A DNA stretch of 64,000 nt, taken from contig NZ_FMUX01000009.1 of the NCBI RefSeq assembly GCF_900101345.1, forward strand, positions 62,001-126,000, written 5' to 3'. Numbering within the stretch: position 1 is the stretch's first letter; every line of letters starts with the position of its first letter. Origin of the DNA: Desulfoluna spongiiphila. GTDB lineage: Bacteria; Desulfobacterota; Desulfobacteria; Desulfobacterales; Desulfolunaceae. A model generated the notes under the pieces. That model did not search any database. It worked only from the letters and a program-made list of their open reading frames with translations, and was not told the origin of the DNA. The position numbers and the translations under genes are program-made. Positions 9,044 to 19,748 of this stretch are shown here, piece by piece.

Positions 9044-9459
9044 TGCCTGCGGTTGTCGGTTCGGTTCCCTTTGTTATCATCTCGGCGGGGGAGAGGGCCA
9101 GCTTTAGTCCAGAGTTTTTTCCCGGCCTTGTTTCAGCCTGCCATCGACAACCCATCGACCCATAAAACGGCGCCCCCTCCTGCTTTTGGTTTTAGGTCAC
9201 AGGGCCTGTAGCTTCGTGCGCCCACAGGGGCGCCACAAATCGGGTTGCAGCTTGGATTTTCGGTGGTCGTGGCTTTGAGTGGATGGGTTTGGCTGGTGAG
9301 GAGTGCAGTGGATGGTTGACGGGAAGAAAATATATTATGGGTATGGGCCAGACCCTACAGGCCTTTAGGCTGATTGGTAAATCGTGTAACCCACAAATAA
9401 TATGGGGATTTCATTTTTGCCAAATGTGATAGGTCTGATCCCTTCACTTTCGTACGCGA
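9044..9459. other. Gene-free region
   Basis: About 430 bases between the membrane protein and the FkbM gene. No coding sequence or clear repeat seen; the base composition shifts from GC-rich to AT-rich around 9330, near the edge of the AT-rich methyltransferase insert. Confidence 0.4.
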
Positions 9460-10158
9460 TTAGCAGGTACTTTGAATGAAGCAGTATTCCTCATTTGTAG
9501 CGGAAACAGAAAACAGCTGATATCCCATTGATCTGATGATATTTATCGATTTCTTGGTTTCTTTTATGCCAACACCTTCAAATCTATGATGAAATTCCAC
9601 CAAAAGTTGCACCGGCCGAATATCTGATTTGCAGATATCTTTTATAACGTTGTATTCTGCACCTTCGATATCCATTTTAAGGATGTCTATGTGAGAATGA
9701 CCTAACTCTTGCATTATAGTACTGAGTTTTTTTACCGGAACCGTTATTGCTTCAGTACTTGTTGATGGCCTATCAAGAATGGTGTGGGAAACATGTTCAG
9801 GATTCTCTGGGGGATTAAAAGAAACATTGCCATCAAATGCCGCTATTCCATAATTATACATGGCAAATTTATCCGAAAAATCTTGTCTCTTCACCCAATC
9901 AATTGACTTTGGTGTTGGGTCAAAAGCATGGACAGTGAGATTGTATTTTTCAATAAGCGCTGTGTCGAATGATGCATCCTCTCCAACGCCAAATGAGTAA
10001 ACAACTGAGTTAGAATTCAGATTTGCAGTAACTATATCCCAGCCGCCATAATCTGAACCGAACCTTTCTTTCTTGCAAATTACGTCGTATTTTATAAGTA
10101 GTTCCTTACCAAGAGCAACTTTCGTACAGAGTCTTAGTTTTCGAGCAAAACTCATCAT
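9460..10158 (-). CDS. FkbM family methyltransferase
   Basis: A 232-residue SAM-dependent O-methyltransferase. The SAM site is seen as VVYSFGVGEDASFDTALIEKY (residues ~52-72) and VHAFDPTPKS; the FkbM hallmark IDILKMDIEGAEYNVIKDI lies at about residues 155-175. Such enzymes methylate sugars, glycolipids or polyketides. Start ATG 10158 (or the adjacent ATG) has GGAGA upstream. The gene is clearly AT-richer than its neighbours and stands alone next to a decayed umuC, so it is probably acquired. Substrate not predictable. Confidence 0.85.
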   Translation of the reverse strand: MMSFARKLRLCTKVALGKELLIKYDVICKKERFGSDYGGWDIVTANLNSNSVVYSFGVGEDASFDTALIEKYNLTVHAFDPTPKSIDWVKRQDFSDKFAMYNYGIAAFDGNVSFNPPENPEHVSHTILDRPSTSTEAITVPVKKLSTIMQELGHSHIDILKMDIEGAEYNVIKDICKSDIRPVQLLVEFHHRFEGVGIKETKKSINIIRSMGYQLFSVSATNEEYCFIQSTC

Positions 10159-10336
10159 GGTTATTTCTCCAGAGAATAATGATTATCCCCATAATTCATG
10201 GTTTTTCGGACATCGTGCCATGCTGTTCTGTGTTTTGAAATAACCAGTGTTTCACTCAAAAGTCATAACCCCCCAAAACCGGCAAACCCTGATTATTACT
10301 TGGCTGACTATATTTCAGCTATTTATCATCACAGGG

Positions 10337-10948
10337 TTAAATTTTTACTCTTTGACGCGCATAATTGCAAGGGAGGATGTAAAAGGTCTGGGCAGCAGAT
10401 ATTAAGAATGTGGACCATGCAGGAGGAAGGGGCCCCTTGATCATTTCCGGGCTGCCTGAGGTTGGCACCGGAAACCGAAAGGTGGTTTTGTTGTGACAGA
10501 AATCAGTCTTGTGGAATCTGTTGCTCACCGCATAGACATTCATCACGCCCGCCCGAAGCCCATTTTTACCTATCTTTTTTGCAACCCATTCGCCATAGGA
10601 GGAGAGGGCTCCATGGAGATCCTGAAGGTCATCAATCCCTCTGGAAAACGTCCGGGAGACGCCAGTTCCTTTCCAGGGGATAGCAGGATACCCCGGCCAG
10701 CTCATCTTGGATCATGCCGCGTATCGCCCTGACAAGGTCCAGGGTCATGTTGCCTCCCGAACCTTCAGGAATTTTTCGTACCGCCTGCCAACACCCCAGA
10801 CCTTACCCATAGCGGTGGCCGCCAGGGCCCGCGCGTGCCAAACCGGGTCGGCGATACCACAAAAGCCGCGAGGGCAGGGCTCCATTGGCAAGGCCGGTGG
10901 CCACGTTTTGACGCCCGGGATCGATGACCCTGAGTACCTGCTTTCCAT
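10337..10948 (-). pseudogene. umuC: Remnant of umuC (Y-family DNA polymerase)
   Basis: Two frames of the minus strand together read as the central and C-terminal parts of UmuC. Near 10760-10830 the protein is KVWGVGRRYEKFLK, which matches the UmuC VWGIGRR motif. After a frame change come a TLDLVRAIRGMIQDELAG block, then SRTFSRGIDDLQDLHGALSSY, the FRFPVPT stretch and an LPPAWSTFL end that line up with the UmuC little-finger domain. The catalytic palm is missing and there are frame breaks, so no functional product. No umuD is present. Marks loss of an SOS mutagenesis gene or of a mobile element that carried it. Confidence 0.75.
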
Positions 10949-11302
10949 TGTCTCAAAATCGTATGTCCTTGGTTTTATACCAGCTCTTGTGTTATCCTTT
11001 AATCATCCCCTTTTATCGCGTTTCTGTCTCTGACGAATCCCCGCTGACTCCGCATGACCGTCAAGCTACCCCATTGTTTCTGGGCGCGCCCGCACTGGTG
11101 TCAACGCATACGGGGGACACTTTGGTTAAAAGTGGCTTACAGATGAATATAGATACATTCCAACCGTAACCGACTGTAATGGCGTCTTATTGATATGGCT
11201 TGGTCGTTTTCTTATGAAATATTCGGGATAGGGCTCTATCGTGTTGTAAGTTGGAACAATATCACAATATTGTGCGTCTGCTGTAGTGGGGCTTAATCCG
11301 CT

Positions 11303-11722
11303 ATGGTTTCCTATGAGGTTTACGATAATATGGATATTTTATCCGATAGCGTCGGAAGACAGGTGAAAACACGGTACTACCGAACACTGGAACTGGCAGC
11401 CGTAAAACGCCGCGACTTCGAGCATCTTCAGGAGACGCTCGTCTCGATTCTCTACGATGTGGTGGATATTGATCTCTATCAGGATGTTGCCGAAGATGTG
11501 GTGGAGTCCATCGAGGAGTTGATCGAGGGGGTGAAAGGCACCACCCTCCTGCATCGTTACGGTACCCTGCTCGATCCGTCGACCTGCTCCATCCATTCGT
11601 TTCGGCCCCTGTGCCGGGAGCTGCTGGAGCTGGTGAACCGGGTGCTGTCCGTGACGCGGGGGAACAAGGGGCAGCGGCGCATGGCCAGGATGCACACCAT
11701 GGGGATACAGATCATCAAATAG
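11303..11722 (+). CDS. Hypothetical helical protein, 139 aa
   Basis: Not recognised. A 139-residue soluble protein rich in acidic helices (DVVDIDLYQDVAEDVVESIEELIEGVKG) followed by a short cysteine-containing segment (STCSIHSFRPLCRELLEL) and a basic tail (RGNKGQRRMARMHTMG). No signal peptide or membrane segment. ATG 11303 has no good ribosome site; an in-frame ATG at 11330 is an alternative. It is 132 bases upstream of folA on the same strand and might be co-transcribed. Confidence 0.55.
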   Translation: MVSYEVYDNMDILSDSVGRQVKTRYYRTLELAAVKRRDFEHLQETLVSILYDVVDIDLYQDVAEDVVESIEELIEGVKGTTLLHRYGTLLDPSTCSIHSFRPLCRELLELVNRVLSVTRGNKGQRRMARMHTMGIQIIK

Positions 11723-11854
11723 CCGTCCTTCACCCCTCGACACGTGCCACGGGCAAGTGGTATATGGGGGATACGGCTCGTTTTTCTGCTTTGACCCGGA
11801 CACCGAGAGGTGACGGGTGGTTCGGCCCATGTGGGTGATGAAGGGATAGTGAGG

Positions 11855-12346
11855 ATGAAGATTTCAATTGTCGTTGCGGTGGCGGACAATGGGATTATCG
11901 GCAACGGTGCCGATATTCCGTGGCATATCGAAGGGGAGCTTTCCCTGTTCAAGGCGGTGAGCTATCACCACAGCGTGCTCATGGGGCGCAAGACCTGGGA
12001 GTCCATCGGGCGGCCCCTGCCGGGCAGGCACATCATTGTCCTGACCCGGAATCCTGCCTACGAGGCGCCGGGATGCACGGTCTGCACCTCCCTTGAGGAG
12101 GCCTTTGAGGCGGGCTGCAGAGACGGGCGGCGGCTCATGGTGGCCGGAGGCGGCGAAATTTTTAAAGAGACCTTGCCCTTTGCCGACACCCTGCACATTT
12201 CCCACATCCACGCAGAGCCCGAAGGGGACATCCGCATGCCGGAGATCCCCGATACCTTTGCACCGGTTTTTTCCCAGGATTATCCCGCCGAGATACCCTA
12301 CACCTACACCATCTATGTAAAGGAACCGGGGGCTGCCGGGTCATAA
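11855..12346 (+). CDS. folA: Dihydrofolate reductase
   Basis: NADPH-dependent reduction of dihydrofolate to tetrahydrofolate, for thymidylate and one-carbon metabolism. The 163-residue protein has the usual order: SIVVAVADNGIIGNGADIPWHIEGEL at the N-terminus, VLMGRKTWESIGRPLPGRHIIVLTR (residues ~42-66), and MVAGGGEIFKETLP (NADPH glycine motif). The active-site acid is the Glu in the WHIEGE segment. Start ATG 11855 follows GGGATAGTGAGG; a longer reading frame upstream lacks a ribosome site. Confidence 0.95.
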   Translation: MKISIVVAVADNGIIGNGADIPWHIEGELSLFKAVSYHHSVLMGRKTWESIGRPLPGRHIIVLTRNPAYEAPGCTVCTSLEEAFEAGCRDGRRLMVAGGGEIFKETLPFADTLHISHIHAEPEGDIRMPEIPDTFAPVFSQDYPAEIPYTYTIYVKEPGAAGS

Positions 12347-12350
12347 CGGG

Positions 12351-12431
12351 CCCCGGCGTCAAGGTGAGCCACCTTGAAAGCAGGTTACCGCTGCGCTTTA
12401 CCCCTCGGTCCTCGGGTTAAATCACAGCGGT
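12351..12431 (+). repeat. Family A dispersed repeat, left half (copy 4)
   Basis: Begins in CCCCGGCGTC, has AAGGTGAGCCACCTT, then the CCGCTGCG..CACAGCGG dyad around CCCCTCGGTCCTCGGG. Stops there: only the left module is present. Confidence 0.75.
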
Positions 12432-12472
12432 ATTCATGTGTGACGCGTATATTTATTTTATTGTTTGAGCCT

Positions 12473-13072
12473 TTACCTGCTGGGGATGGCGCGGAGTTCA
12501 GCGGTCTGCAAGGGCTCGATGCTGCGATGTTTTGCCGGGTCGATGCCGTCGAAGACGCACTGGAGGATCTGGCCCGGGTCCCCATGGGTAACCAGGATGA
12601 TGTCCTTCTCGTTGTAGCGTTGCCCGGTGCGCTTTATCACCTCGACCATGCGGGCGGCAACGGCGTTGACGCTCTCCACGCCGAACTCGGTGTGGTCAGG
12701 GTTTGTTTCGTCCTGCGTCCAGCCCTTTTCGTACAGCGCGCTCTCCTTCAAATCAAACTCCCCGAAAAATCGCTCCCGCAAATTGCTGTCGGGAAACCGC
12801 TCCGCCTTGAGGATTTTTGCGGCGATGGAGGCGGTCTCTAACGCGCGCAGAAAAGGGGAGCAGACCACCACCGGCTTGATCATGGGGTTGAAGAGCCCCT
12901 CGTCGGCGGCTCGGGTCATGGACCGGGTCACCTCCTCTTTGCCTGTCTCCGAGAGGCCCCAGTTGCCGATGCCGTGTTCAGGGCTGCTGACAATAAGGCC
13001 CTTTTCATTGGCCGTGCTGTGGCCGTGGCGTAAGATGAAATAGCGATTGGTATGAAAGGGAAGGGTGATCAT
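12473..13072 (-). CDS. Histidine phosphatase family protein
   Basis: A 199-residue phosphoglycerate-mutase-like phosphatase. The catalytic RHG motif is in YFILRHGHSTANEKG (His near residue 16) and a second active-site His in ILVTHGDPGQILQ near residue 167; an Arg-Glu pair is seen in NLRERFFGEFD. Could dephosphorylate sugar phosphates or a cobalamin-type intermediate; substrate not determinable. ATG 13072 has AAAGG upstream. It is downstream of ugpE on the same strand but a terminator lies between. Confidence 0.85.
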   Translation of the reverse strand: MITLPFHTNRYFILRHGHSTANEKGLIVSSPEHGIGNWGLSETGKEEVTRSMTRAADEGLFNPMIKPVVVCSPFLRALETASIAAKILKAERFPDSNLRERFFGEFDLKESALYEKGWTQDETNPDHTEFGVESVNAVAARMVEVIKRTGQRYNEKDIILVTHGDPGQILQCVFDGIDPAKHRSIEPLQTAELRAIPSR

Positions 13073-13089
13073 GGGTGTCGCCTTTGTCT

Positions 13090-13137
13090 TGCGTGATAAA
13101 AAGAAGAAGGGCGCGGCACATGGGGTGCCGCGCCCTT
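13090..13137 (-). terminator. Intrinsic terminator of the ugpBAE operon
   Basis: AAGGGCGCGGCAC and GTGCCGCGCCCTT form a 13-bp stem with a 5-base loop; on the minus strand it is followed by CTTCTTTTTATC. It sits 24 bases after the ugpE stop. Confidence 0.85.
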
Positions 13138-13160
13138 GGTGTCTGTGCGTTGGGCCGTGC

Positions 13161-14081
13161 CTATTTTTCCGAGTCCACCAGGCCCTTGACGAACCAGTTC
13201 TGCATGGCCAGGACCACCACGATGGGCGGCAGCATGACGATGAGGGCCCCTGCAAGGGCGATGTTCCACTCGGGGAGGTCGTCGGCCAGGGGGATGAGGT
13301 TCTGCAGGCCGATGACCGCCGTCTGCATCTTGGGGTTGGTGGTGATGAGCAGGGGCCAGAGGTACTGGTTCCAGCCGTAGACAAACTCGATGACCACCAG
13401 GGCGGCGATGTTGGTCTTGGACAGGGGGAAAAGGACCTTGCGAAAAAAGGTCATGGGCGATGCCCCGTCCATCTTGGCGGCTTCGCAGAGCTCTTCCGGC
13501 ACGGTGAGAAAAAACTGGCGAAAGAGAAAGGTGCAGGTGGCCGAGGCCACCAGGGGCAGGATCAGGCCCGTGTGGCTGTCCAGAAGACTCCAGTTGAGGG
13601 AGACCTCCACATCGTGCCCGGCAAACCAGCTGACCACGATGTTGAGGTGCAGCAGGTCCCAGAGGGGCTGCAGGGGCCCGAATACGTTGGCGGCCATCTC
13701 GTAGGTGGGCAGGATGCGCACCTCCACCGGCAGCATCAGGGTGCAAAAGACCGTCACAAAGGCCACGGTGCGAAACCGGTAGTCAAAATAGACGATGGAA
13801 AACGCCCCCAGCATGGAGACGGTGATTTTGCCGAAGGTGATGCCCGAGGCCATGATAAAGGAGTTGATGAGCTGGGTGGCCAGGTCCCCCCGGGTCCAGG
13901 CCAGCTTCATGTTGACGAGGAATTGATCGCCGGGTACCAGGGGCATGGGCACCAGGGAGACCTTTTCCAGGGGCAGGGAGGCGGCGATGCCCGCATAGAG
14001 AATGGGAAAGCCGACGATGATAATGCCCAGGATCAGAAAAACGTAGGTCAGAAAATCAAGTATGGGTGTCTTTTCAACCAT
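13161..14081 (-). CDS. ugpE: Glycerol-3-phosphate-type ABC transporter permease UgpE
   Basis: Inner-membrane permease of a CUT1 sugar/glycerol-phosphate importer. The 306 residues carry six hydrophobic segments, and the EAA loop EEIL-like contact to the ATPase is seen as EELCEAAKMDGASPMTFFRKV at about residues 195-215. The long periplasmic region with PMPLVPGDQFLVN is characteristic of UgpE. Last gene of ugpB-ugpA-ugpE, 9 bases after ugpA, followed by a strong terminator. Substrate (sn-glycerol-3-phosphate or glycerophosphodiesters) is inferred from family resemblance. Confidence 0.9.
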   Translation of the reverse strand: MVEKTPILDFLTYVFLILGIIIVGFPILYAGIAASLPLEKVSLVPMPLVPGDQFLVNMKLAWTRGDLATQLINSFIMASGITFGKITVSMLGAFSIVYFDYRFRTVAFVTVFCTLMLPVEVRILPTYEMAANVFGPLQPLWDLLHLNIVVSWFAGHDVEVSLNWSLLDSHTGLILPLVASATCTFLFRQFFLTVPEELCEAAKMDGASPMTFFRKVLFPLSKTNIAALVVIEFVYGWNQYLWPLLITTNPKMQTAVIGLQNLIPLADDLPEWNIALAGALIVMLPPIVVVLAMQNWFVKGLVDSEK

Positions 14082-14090
14082 GATGTGCCT

Positions 14091-14981
14091 TTACCCCGCG
14101 TATTGAACTCTTTTTTCGATGAATTTGAACTGAAACACGGTGACCCCGACGATGAGGATCATCAGAATCACGGACTGGGCTGCGGACGAGCCCAGGTCCA
14201 GCCCCACAAAGCCGTCCTGGTACACCTTGTAGACCAGGGTGTTGGTGGCGCCCCCCGGTCCCCCTTGGGTGACCGCATGGATGACCCCGAAGGTCTCGAA
14301 AAAGGCGTAGATGATGTTCATGACGGTAAGAAAAAAGAGGGTGGGTGACAACAGGGGCAGGGTGATGGCAAAAAAACGCCGGAAAGGGGAGGCCCCGTCC
14401 ATGGATGCCGCTTCAATGAGCGAATGGGGAATGGCCTGGAGCCCGGCCATGAAAAAGACAAAGTTGTAGCTGATCTCTTTCCAGGCGCTGGCGATGATCA
14501 CCATGGCAAGGGCGTCGTTGCCGTTTAACACCGGGTTCCAGTTGAACCCGAACCATTTTTTGAGGGCCAGGGCAACCACCCCGAAGGAGGGGTGCAGCAG
14601 AAAGAGCCAGAGGACGCCAGAGATGGCCGGAGCCACGGCGTAGGGCCAGATCAGCATCGTCCGGATCAGCGCCTTGCACCGCGTGGCCCGGTTGGCCAGG
14701 GTGGCGATGATCATCCCCAGGGAGATGGAGACAAAGGCGGTGGTAAGGCTGAAGACGATGGTGATGCCGATGGACTTGAGATAGAGGGGATCGGTAAAGA
14801 TCGCCACAAAGTTCTCGAACCACACGAAAGTGCTGGACTGGCCGAAGGGATCGCTCAGGAGGAAGGATTGGATCAATCCCTGGGCGGCGGGCCAGTAAAA
14901 AAAAGTCAACGTGACCAGAACCTGTGGAAGGATCAGCACGTAGGGCAGGTATTTTGATTTGAAAACCGATCGTTTTTGCAT
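14091..14981 (-). CDS. ugpA: Glycerol-3-phosphate-type ABC transporter permease UgpA
   Basis: The 296-residue partner permease of UgpE. N-terminal LPYVLILPQVLVTLTFFYWPAAQGL and the EAA loop SLIEAASMDGASPFRRFFAITLPLL (about residues 190-215) are typical of the MalF/UgpA group. The final segment reaches FIEKRVQY, as in UgpA. It lies 100 bases after ugpB, with a strong hairpin between, and 9 bases before ugpE. Confidence 0.9.
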   Translation of the reverse strand: MQKRSVFKSKYLPYVLILPQVLVTLTFFYWPAAQGLIQSFLLSDPFGQSSTFVWFENFVAIFTDPLYLKSIGITIVFSLTTAFVSISLGMIIATLANRATRCKALIRTMLIWPYAVAPAISGVLWLFLLHPSFGVVALALKKWFGFNWNPVLNGNDALAMVIIASAWKEISYNFVFFMAGLQAIPHSLIEAASMDGASPFRRFFAITLPLLSPTLFFLTVMNIIYAFFETFGVIHAVTQGGPGGATNTLVYKVYQDGFVGLDLGSSAAQSVILMILIVGVTVFQFKFIEKRVQYAG

Positions 14982-15022
14982 GGGGCCTGTGGCTTTTTTT
15001 GTAAAACGTCAACGGATGAACG

Positions 15023-15052
15023 AGCCGGACCCGGCATGGAGGCCGGGTCCGG
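15023..15052 (-). promoter_or_regulatory. Intercistronic hairpin between ugpB and ugpA
   Basis: GCCGGACCCGGC pairs with GCCGGGTCCGGC across a short loop, with no T-run. A stable hairpin after a binding-protein gene usually protects that message and gives more binding protein than permease; this role is inferred. Confidence 0.6.
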
Positions 15053-15081
15053 CGTGGCAGCCTGTTAAACCGCTGACACGG

Positions 15082-16398
15082 TTATGAACGTCTTTTGTAG
15101 GTTTTGGCAAAGGATTTCAACTTGATGTTGGCGCGTTTAACGGCCGTGTCCAGGGCTTCCTGGGGCGTTTTGTTGCCGTTCCAGACCAGCTCCAGCTCTT
15201 CGTTGATGATGTTTCGGATCTGGGTGAAGCTGCCGAGGCGCAGGCCCCGGGAGATTTTGGTGGGATCCCGTCGCTTGAGCTGCTTGATGCCCACTTCCTG
15301 CTTGGGATCGGCCTTGTAGTAACCCTTGGCCTTGAGGCTTTCATAGGCGTCGATGGTGGCGGGGAAATAGCCGGTCTGCTTGTGCCAGTACTCCTGGATC
15401 TCGTTGGTGGAGATGAACTTCAGGAAGGCGGCCGTGGCCTTGTACTCTTCCGGTGTGTGCCCTTTGAGCACCCAGAGGGAGGCCCCGCCGATGATGCTGT
15501 TCTGGGGTGCCTGCATGTCGGCTTCCACGGGAAGGGGAGCAACGCCCCACTCAAACTGGGCCGCTTTCTTCAGCTTGGCGATGCCGCTGATGGAGTCCAT
15601 GTAGATCCCGGCTTTCTGGGCAAGGAACTCGGCCTTGGGGCCCTGGTACTTCTGACCGGAGTAGACAAATCGGCCGTCTTTGGCCCAGTCCCGGAGGCGG
15701 GTGACGTGCTTGACCATCTGGGGGTTGTTGATGGTGAGCTGTACGTCAAGGCCTTCATAGCCGTTGGATTTGGTGGCAAAGGGGATGTTGTGGATGGCGC
15801 TGTAGTTCTCCACCTGGACCCAGGACTGCCAGGCGGTGACCATCCCGGCCTTGACGCCTGCGGCACGGAGCTTGCCCGTGGCCACGCCCATGTCGTCCCA
15901 GGTGACGGGGACGGTGTCGATGCCCGCTTTTTTGAAGAGCTCTTTGTTGTAGTACATCACAGGGGTCGACGAGTTGAAGGGCATGGAGACCAGGTTGCCG
16001 TCGGCGTTCATGTAGTAGGAGAGGATGGGCTGGAGATACCGGGACCAGTCGATGTCGTAGCCGGTGTCCTTCATCAGTTCAAAGACGGGGTAGACCACGC
16101 CGGAGAGCATCATGGTCTGGGTGCCCACTTCAAAAACCTGCATGATGTGGGGCTGTTTTTTTGCCCTGAAGGCGGCAATCCCGGCGTTTAAGGTTTCATC
16201 GTAGTTCCCCTTGAAGCTGCCCACGACCTGGTACTGGTCCTGGGATTCATTGAACCGCTTGATGATTTCGTTGGCCACCTCGCCGCGAGCAGACCTCATG
16301 GCATGCCACCACTGTATGGTGACGGGTTTGGCCATGGCTGCTGCCGGGGCAAGTATCAGCGCCGCAGTGATCGTTGCAAACCATTTTCGAAGAACCAT
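15082..16398 (-). CDS. ugpB: Glycerol-3-phosphate-type periplasmic binding protein UgpB
   Basis: A 438-residue periplasmic binding protein that would deliver ligand to UgpAE. Signal peptide residues 1-23 ending AAAMA-KP, then IQWWHAMRSARGEVANEIIKRFNESQDQYQVVGSFKGNYDETLNAG, which is the UgpB N-terminal pattern, and MPFNSSTPVMYYNKELFKKAGID further on. First gene of ugpBAE, with its promoter in the 460-base space shared with the divergent ugpC. That space has no coding sequence I can support. Confidence 0.92.
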   Translation of the reverse strand: MVLRKWFATITAALILAPAAAMAKPVTIQWWHAMRSARGEVANEIIKRFNESQDQYQVVGSFKGNYDETLNAGIAAFRAKKQPHIMQVFEVGTQTMMLSGVVYPVFELMKDTGYDIDWSRYLQPILSYYMNADGNLVSMPFNSSTPVMYYNKELFKKAGIDTVPVTWDDMGVATGKLRAAGVKAGMVTAWQSWVQVENYSAIHNIPFATKSNGYEGLDVQLTINNPQMVKHVTRLRDWAKDGRFVYSGQKYQGPKAEFLAQKAGIYMDSISGIAKLKKAAQFEWGVAPLPVEADMQAPQNSIIGGASLWVLKGHTPEEYKATAAFLKFISTNEIQEYWHKQTGYFPATIDAYESLKAKGYYKADPKQEVGIKQLKRRDPTKISRGLRLGSFTQIRNIINEELELVWNGNKTPQEALDTAVKRANIKLKSFAKTYKRRS

Positions 16399-16858
16399 CT
16401 CTTCTCCTCCTCATCGTGGATCATTCCAAATAACACCTGATTGATTGTAACCGCTACTGGTTATGACGAGGACAGCCTATGGCGATTTCGGGGGGGCGTC
16501 AAGGCATAATCAGTCCCTGAGGGGCCCGGATACCGCAGGGGACGGGTGGCGGCGGCGGGGATTGATTTTAAAATCCGATCCCTTGTTTTGGTGCCCCGGA
16601 TTTTTCGGCCGCCTGCCCGTTTTTTCGTGGGACCAGGGCCTCAGGCCGCTGAAGCGGCAACCGGCGGAGGGATCGGGGCAGAGCGCGTGATTTTTTTATT
16701 GTTTCATTTGCGGCATTCCTGCTAATACCCCTTGGATAGAGATGCGGGATCTCCTTTCCCCATGGCATCGCAGGCCGAGATCGAAGACGCAGGCCACAAG
16801 CGGTGAGGGCGACAAGAAACCCCGGCCCGTACGGGGTGCTGACAAAACAGGACAGGAT

Positions 16859-17956
<1,098 letters not shown>

Positions 17957-18342
17957 AGGGAAAGCAGGTGATTAGGTGAATTAGGTCATAGGTCATAGGT
18001 TATAGGGTGCGCCGTGCGCACCGAAGGTGATCCATTATCCGAAACCGCCCGATTTTATGACAACATACCGTTCTGCTTTTGCAATCGACCCCGACGCGCC
18101 CCCAGCGCATCGGGGTTTTGTTTTGTGGTGCCACCGAATCAACGCCGGTGGGTTTGCAGAGGGCGGTAGAATGTCCCGAAACCCGGTGGCCCGCGTAGCG
18201 AAAACGGTGCGGGAGCCGCACCCTATAAAGCCCGCGAGGCCGGTCGGTGTCCCGTAGGGCGCGCCGTGCGCACCGCAAGCGATTCATTACATGAAATTAC
18301 GCGATATTATGACAGCATCCCATCCCCCTTTGGGAACCATCC
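17957..18342. repeat. Direct repeat pair in gene-free region
   Basis: GCGCCGTGCGCACCG plus a following GATYCATTA..ATTATGACA segment occurs twice (about 18006-18070 and 18257-18315). No coding sequence seen in this 450-base space between convergent ugpC and nhaC. Confidence 0.5.
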
Positions 18343-18390
18343 AAACCAAAAAAGCCCCCGGCAGAGCATTCTGCCGGGGGCTTTTGGTTT
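18343..18390. terminator. Bidirectional intrinsic terminator
   Basis: AACCAAAAAAGCCCCCGGCAG pairs with CTGCCGGGGGCTTTTGGTT around a short loop, 20 bases after the stop of the antiporter gene. Confidence 0.9.
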
Positions 18391-18410
18391 AAAACGTGGA
18401 TGTGCTGTCT

Positions 18411-19748
18411 TTATGCGTCTGCGGGAACGCCCGCTTTTCTGGGGATGAAAAGGGACACCATGGTGCAGATAAAGAGCACCATGCAGTAGTGGACGTTGCC
18501 CACCACGGCAAGGGGGGAGATCTTGAAGATGGAGGCGGCCAAAAGGATCTGGGCGCCCCAGGGGATCAGGCCCTGGCAGATGCAGGCGAAGATGTCCAGG
18601 GTGCCTGCGGCCCGCTTGGGCTCCACACCGTTGGCCTCGGCGATGTTTTTGGCCACGCTGCCGGTGACGAGGATGGCCACGGTGTTGTTGGCTGTGCAGA
18701 GGTTGGTGAGAAAGACAAGGATCCCGATGCCCATCTCGGCGATGGCGGTGCCGCCTTTGCCGGAGGCCACGTTTCGGATGGCGTTGGAGACCACCCGTTC
18801 AAGGGCCAGCAGGCCGCCCTGGGCCTTCATGAGTTCCCCTAAGCCACCGATGAAGATGGAGAGGATGAAGATCTCCTGCATGCCGGTGAACCCGTTGTAG
18901 ATCTCCTTGGCAAAGGTGAGGAGGGTAAAATCCGGGGTGGTCATGAACCCGGCAAGGCCCGCCAGGATGATGCCTGAAAAGAGCACGGCAAAGACGTTGA
19001 TGCCGGAGACGGCCATCACCAGGATGGCGGCGTAGGGCAGGGCCAGGAGGAAGGAGGCGTCCTTGGCCTCGGCCACGGTGGTCCCCTTGGCCTGGAAGAG
19101 GAGCAGCACGATGGTGAAGACGGCTGCCGGAACGGCCACGGCCACGTTGACCCGGAACTTGTCCTTCATCTCGCACCCCTGGGTCCGGGTGGCCGCGATG
19201 GTGGTGTCGGAGATGATGGAGAGGTTGTCCCCGAACATGGCACCGCCCGTGACGGCCCCTGCGGTCAGGGCGATGGAGAGGCCCGCTTCACCGGCAACAC
19301 CCAGGGCAATGGGGGCCAGGGCCGCGATGGTGCCCATGGAGGTTCCCATGGCCGTGGAGATCAGGGCGCCCACCACAAAAAGGCCGGGCAGGAGAAAAGA
19401 TGCAGGAATCACCGAAATGGCCACCGCCACCACCGCATCCACACCACCGGTTGCCTTGGCCACGGCGCTGAAACCTCCGGCCAGCAGGTAGATCATGCAC
19501 ATGGCCATGATGTTGCTGTGACCGGCGCCTTTTAAAAAGCGTTCAACGGTCTCCGTAAGGCTCTGCCTGGAGAGGAGAACCGACAGGATAATGGCGGGCA
19601 GGGCTGCCACCGGAGCTGCCACCTGGTAGAAAGCGAAGCTGGTGCCCACGCTTTGGAAATAGAGCCCGCTTCCCACAAAAATGGCAAGAAAGAGGCCCAG
19701 GGGAAGGAGCGCGGAGACGCGCGGCTGGGTGGAGATAATCCTGTTCAC
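18411..19748 (-). CDS. NhaC-type Na+/H+ antiporter family protein
   Basis: A 445-residue inner-membrane transporter with about 11 hydrophobic segments. The region TAMGTSMGTIAALAPIALGVA followed by TAGAVTGGAMFGDNLSIISDTTIAATRTQGCEM (about residues 130-190) is the NhaC/ion-transporter superfamily core; a matching half is TNLCTANNTVAILVTGSVAKNIA. It could exchange Na+ for H+ or carry an organic acid; the adjacent Na+-coupled symporter makes Na+ cycling plausible. Start ATG 19748. Divergent from the symporter gene, ends at a strong terminator. Confidence 0.85.
   Translation of the reverse strand: MNRIISTQPRVSALLPLGLFLAIFVGSGLYFQSVGTSFAFYQVAAPVAALPAIILSVLLSRQSLTETVERFLKGAGHSNIMAMCMIYLLAGGFSAVAKATGGVDAVVAVAISVIPASFLLPGLFVVGALISTAMGTSMGTIAALAPIALGVAGEAGLSIALTAGAVTGGAMFGDNLSIISDTTIAATRTQGCEMKDKFRVNVAVAVPAAVFTIVLLLFQAKGTTVAEAKDASFLLALPYAAILVMAVSGINVFAVLFSGIILAGLAGFMTTPDFTLLTFAKEIYNGFTGMQEIFILSIFIGGLGELMKAQGGLLALERVVSNAIRNVASGKGGTAIAEMGIGILVFLTNLCTANNTVAILVTGSVAKNIAEANGVEPKRAAGTLDIFACICQGLIPWGAQILLAASIFKISPLAVVGNVHYCMVLFICTMVSLFIPRKAGVPADA

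Noticed and set aside
13065..14348. 427-residue open frame on the plus strand opposite ugpE and ugpA
   Set aside because: Rich in His, Gly, Asp and Gln as expected from the complement of GC-rich coding DNA; the ugp genes on the other strand have clear domains.
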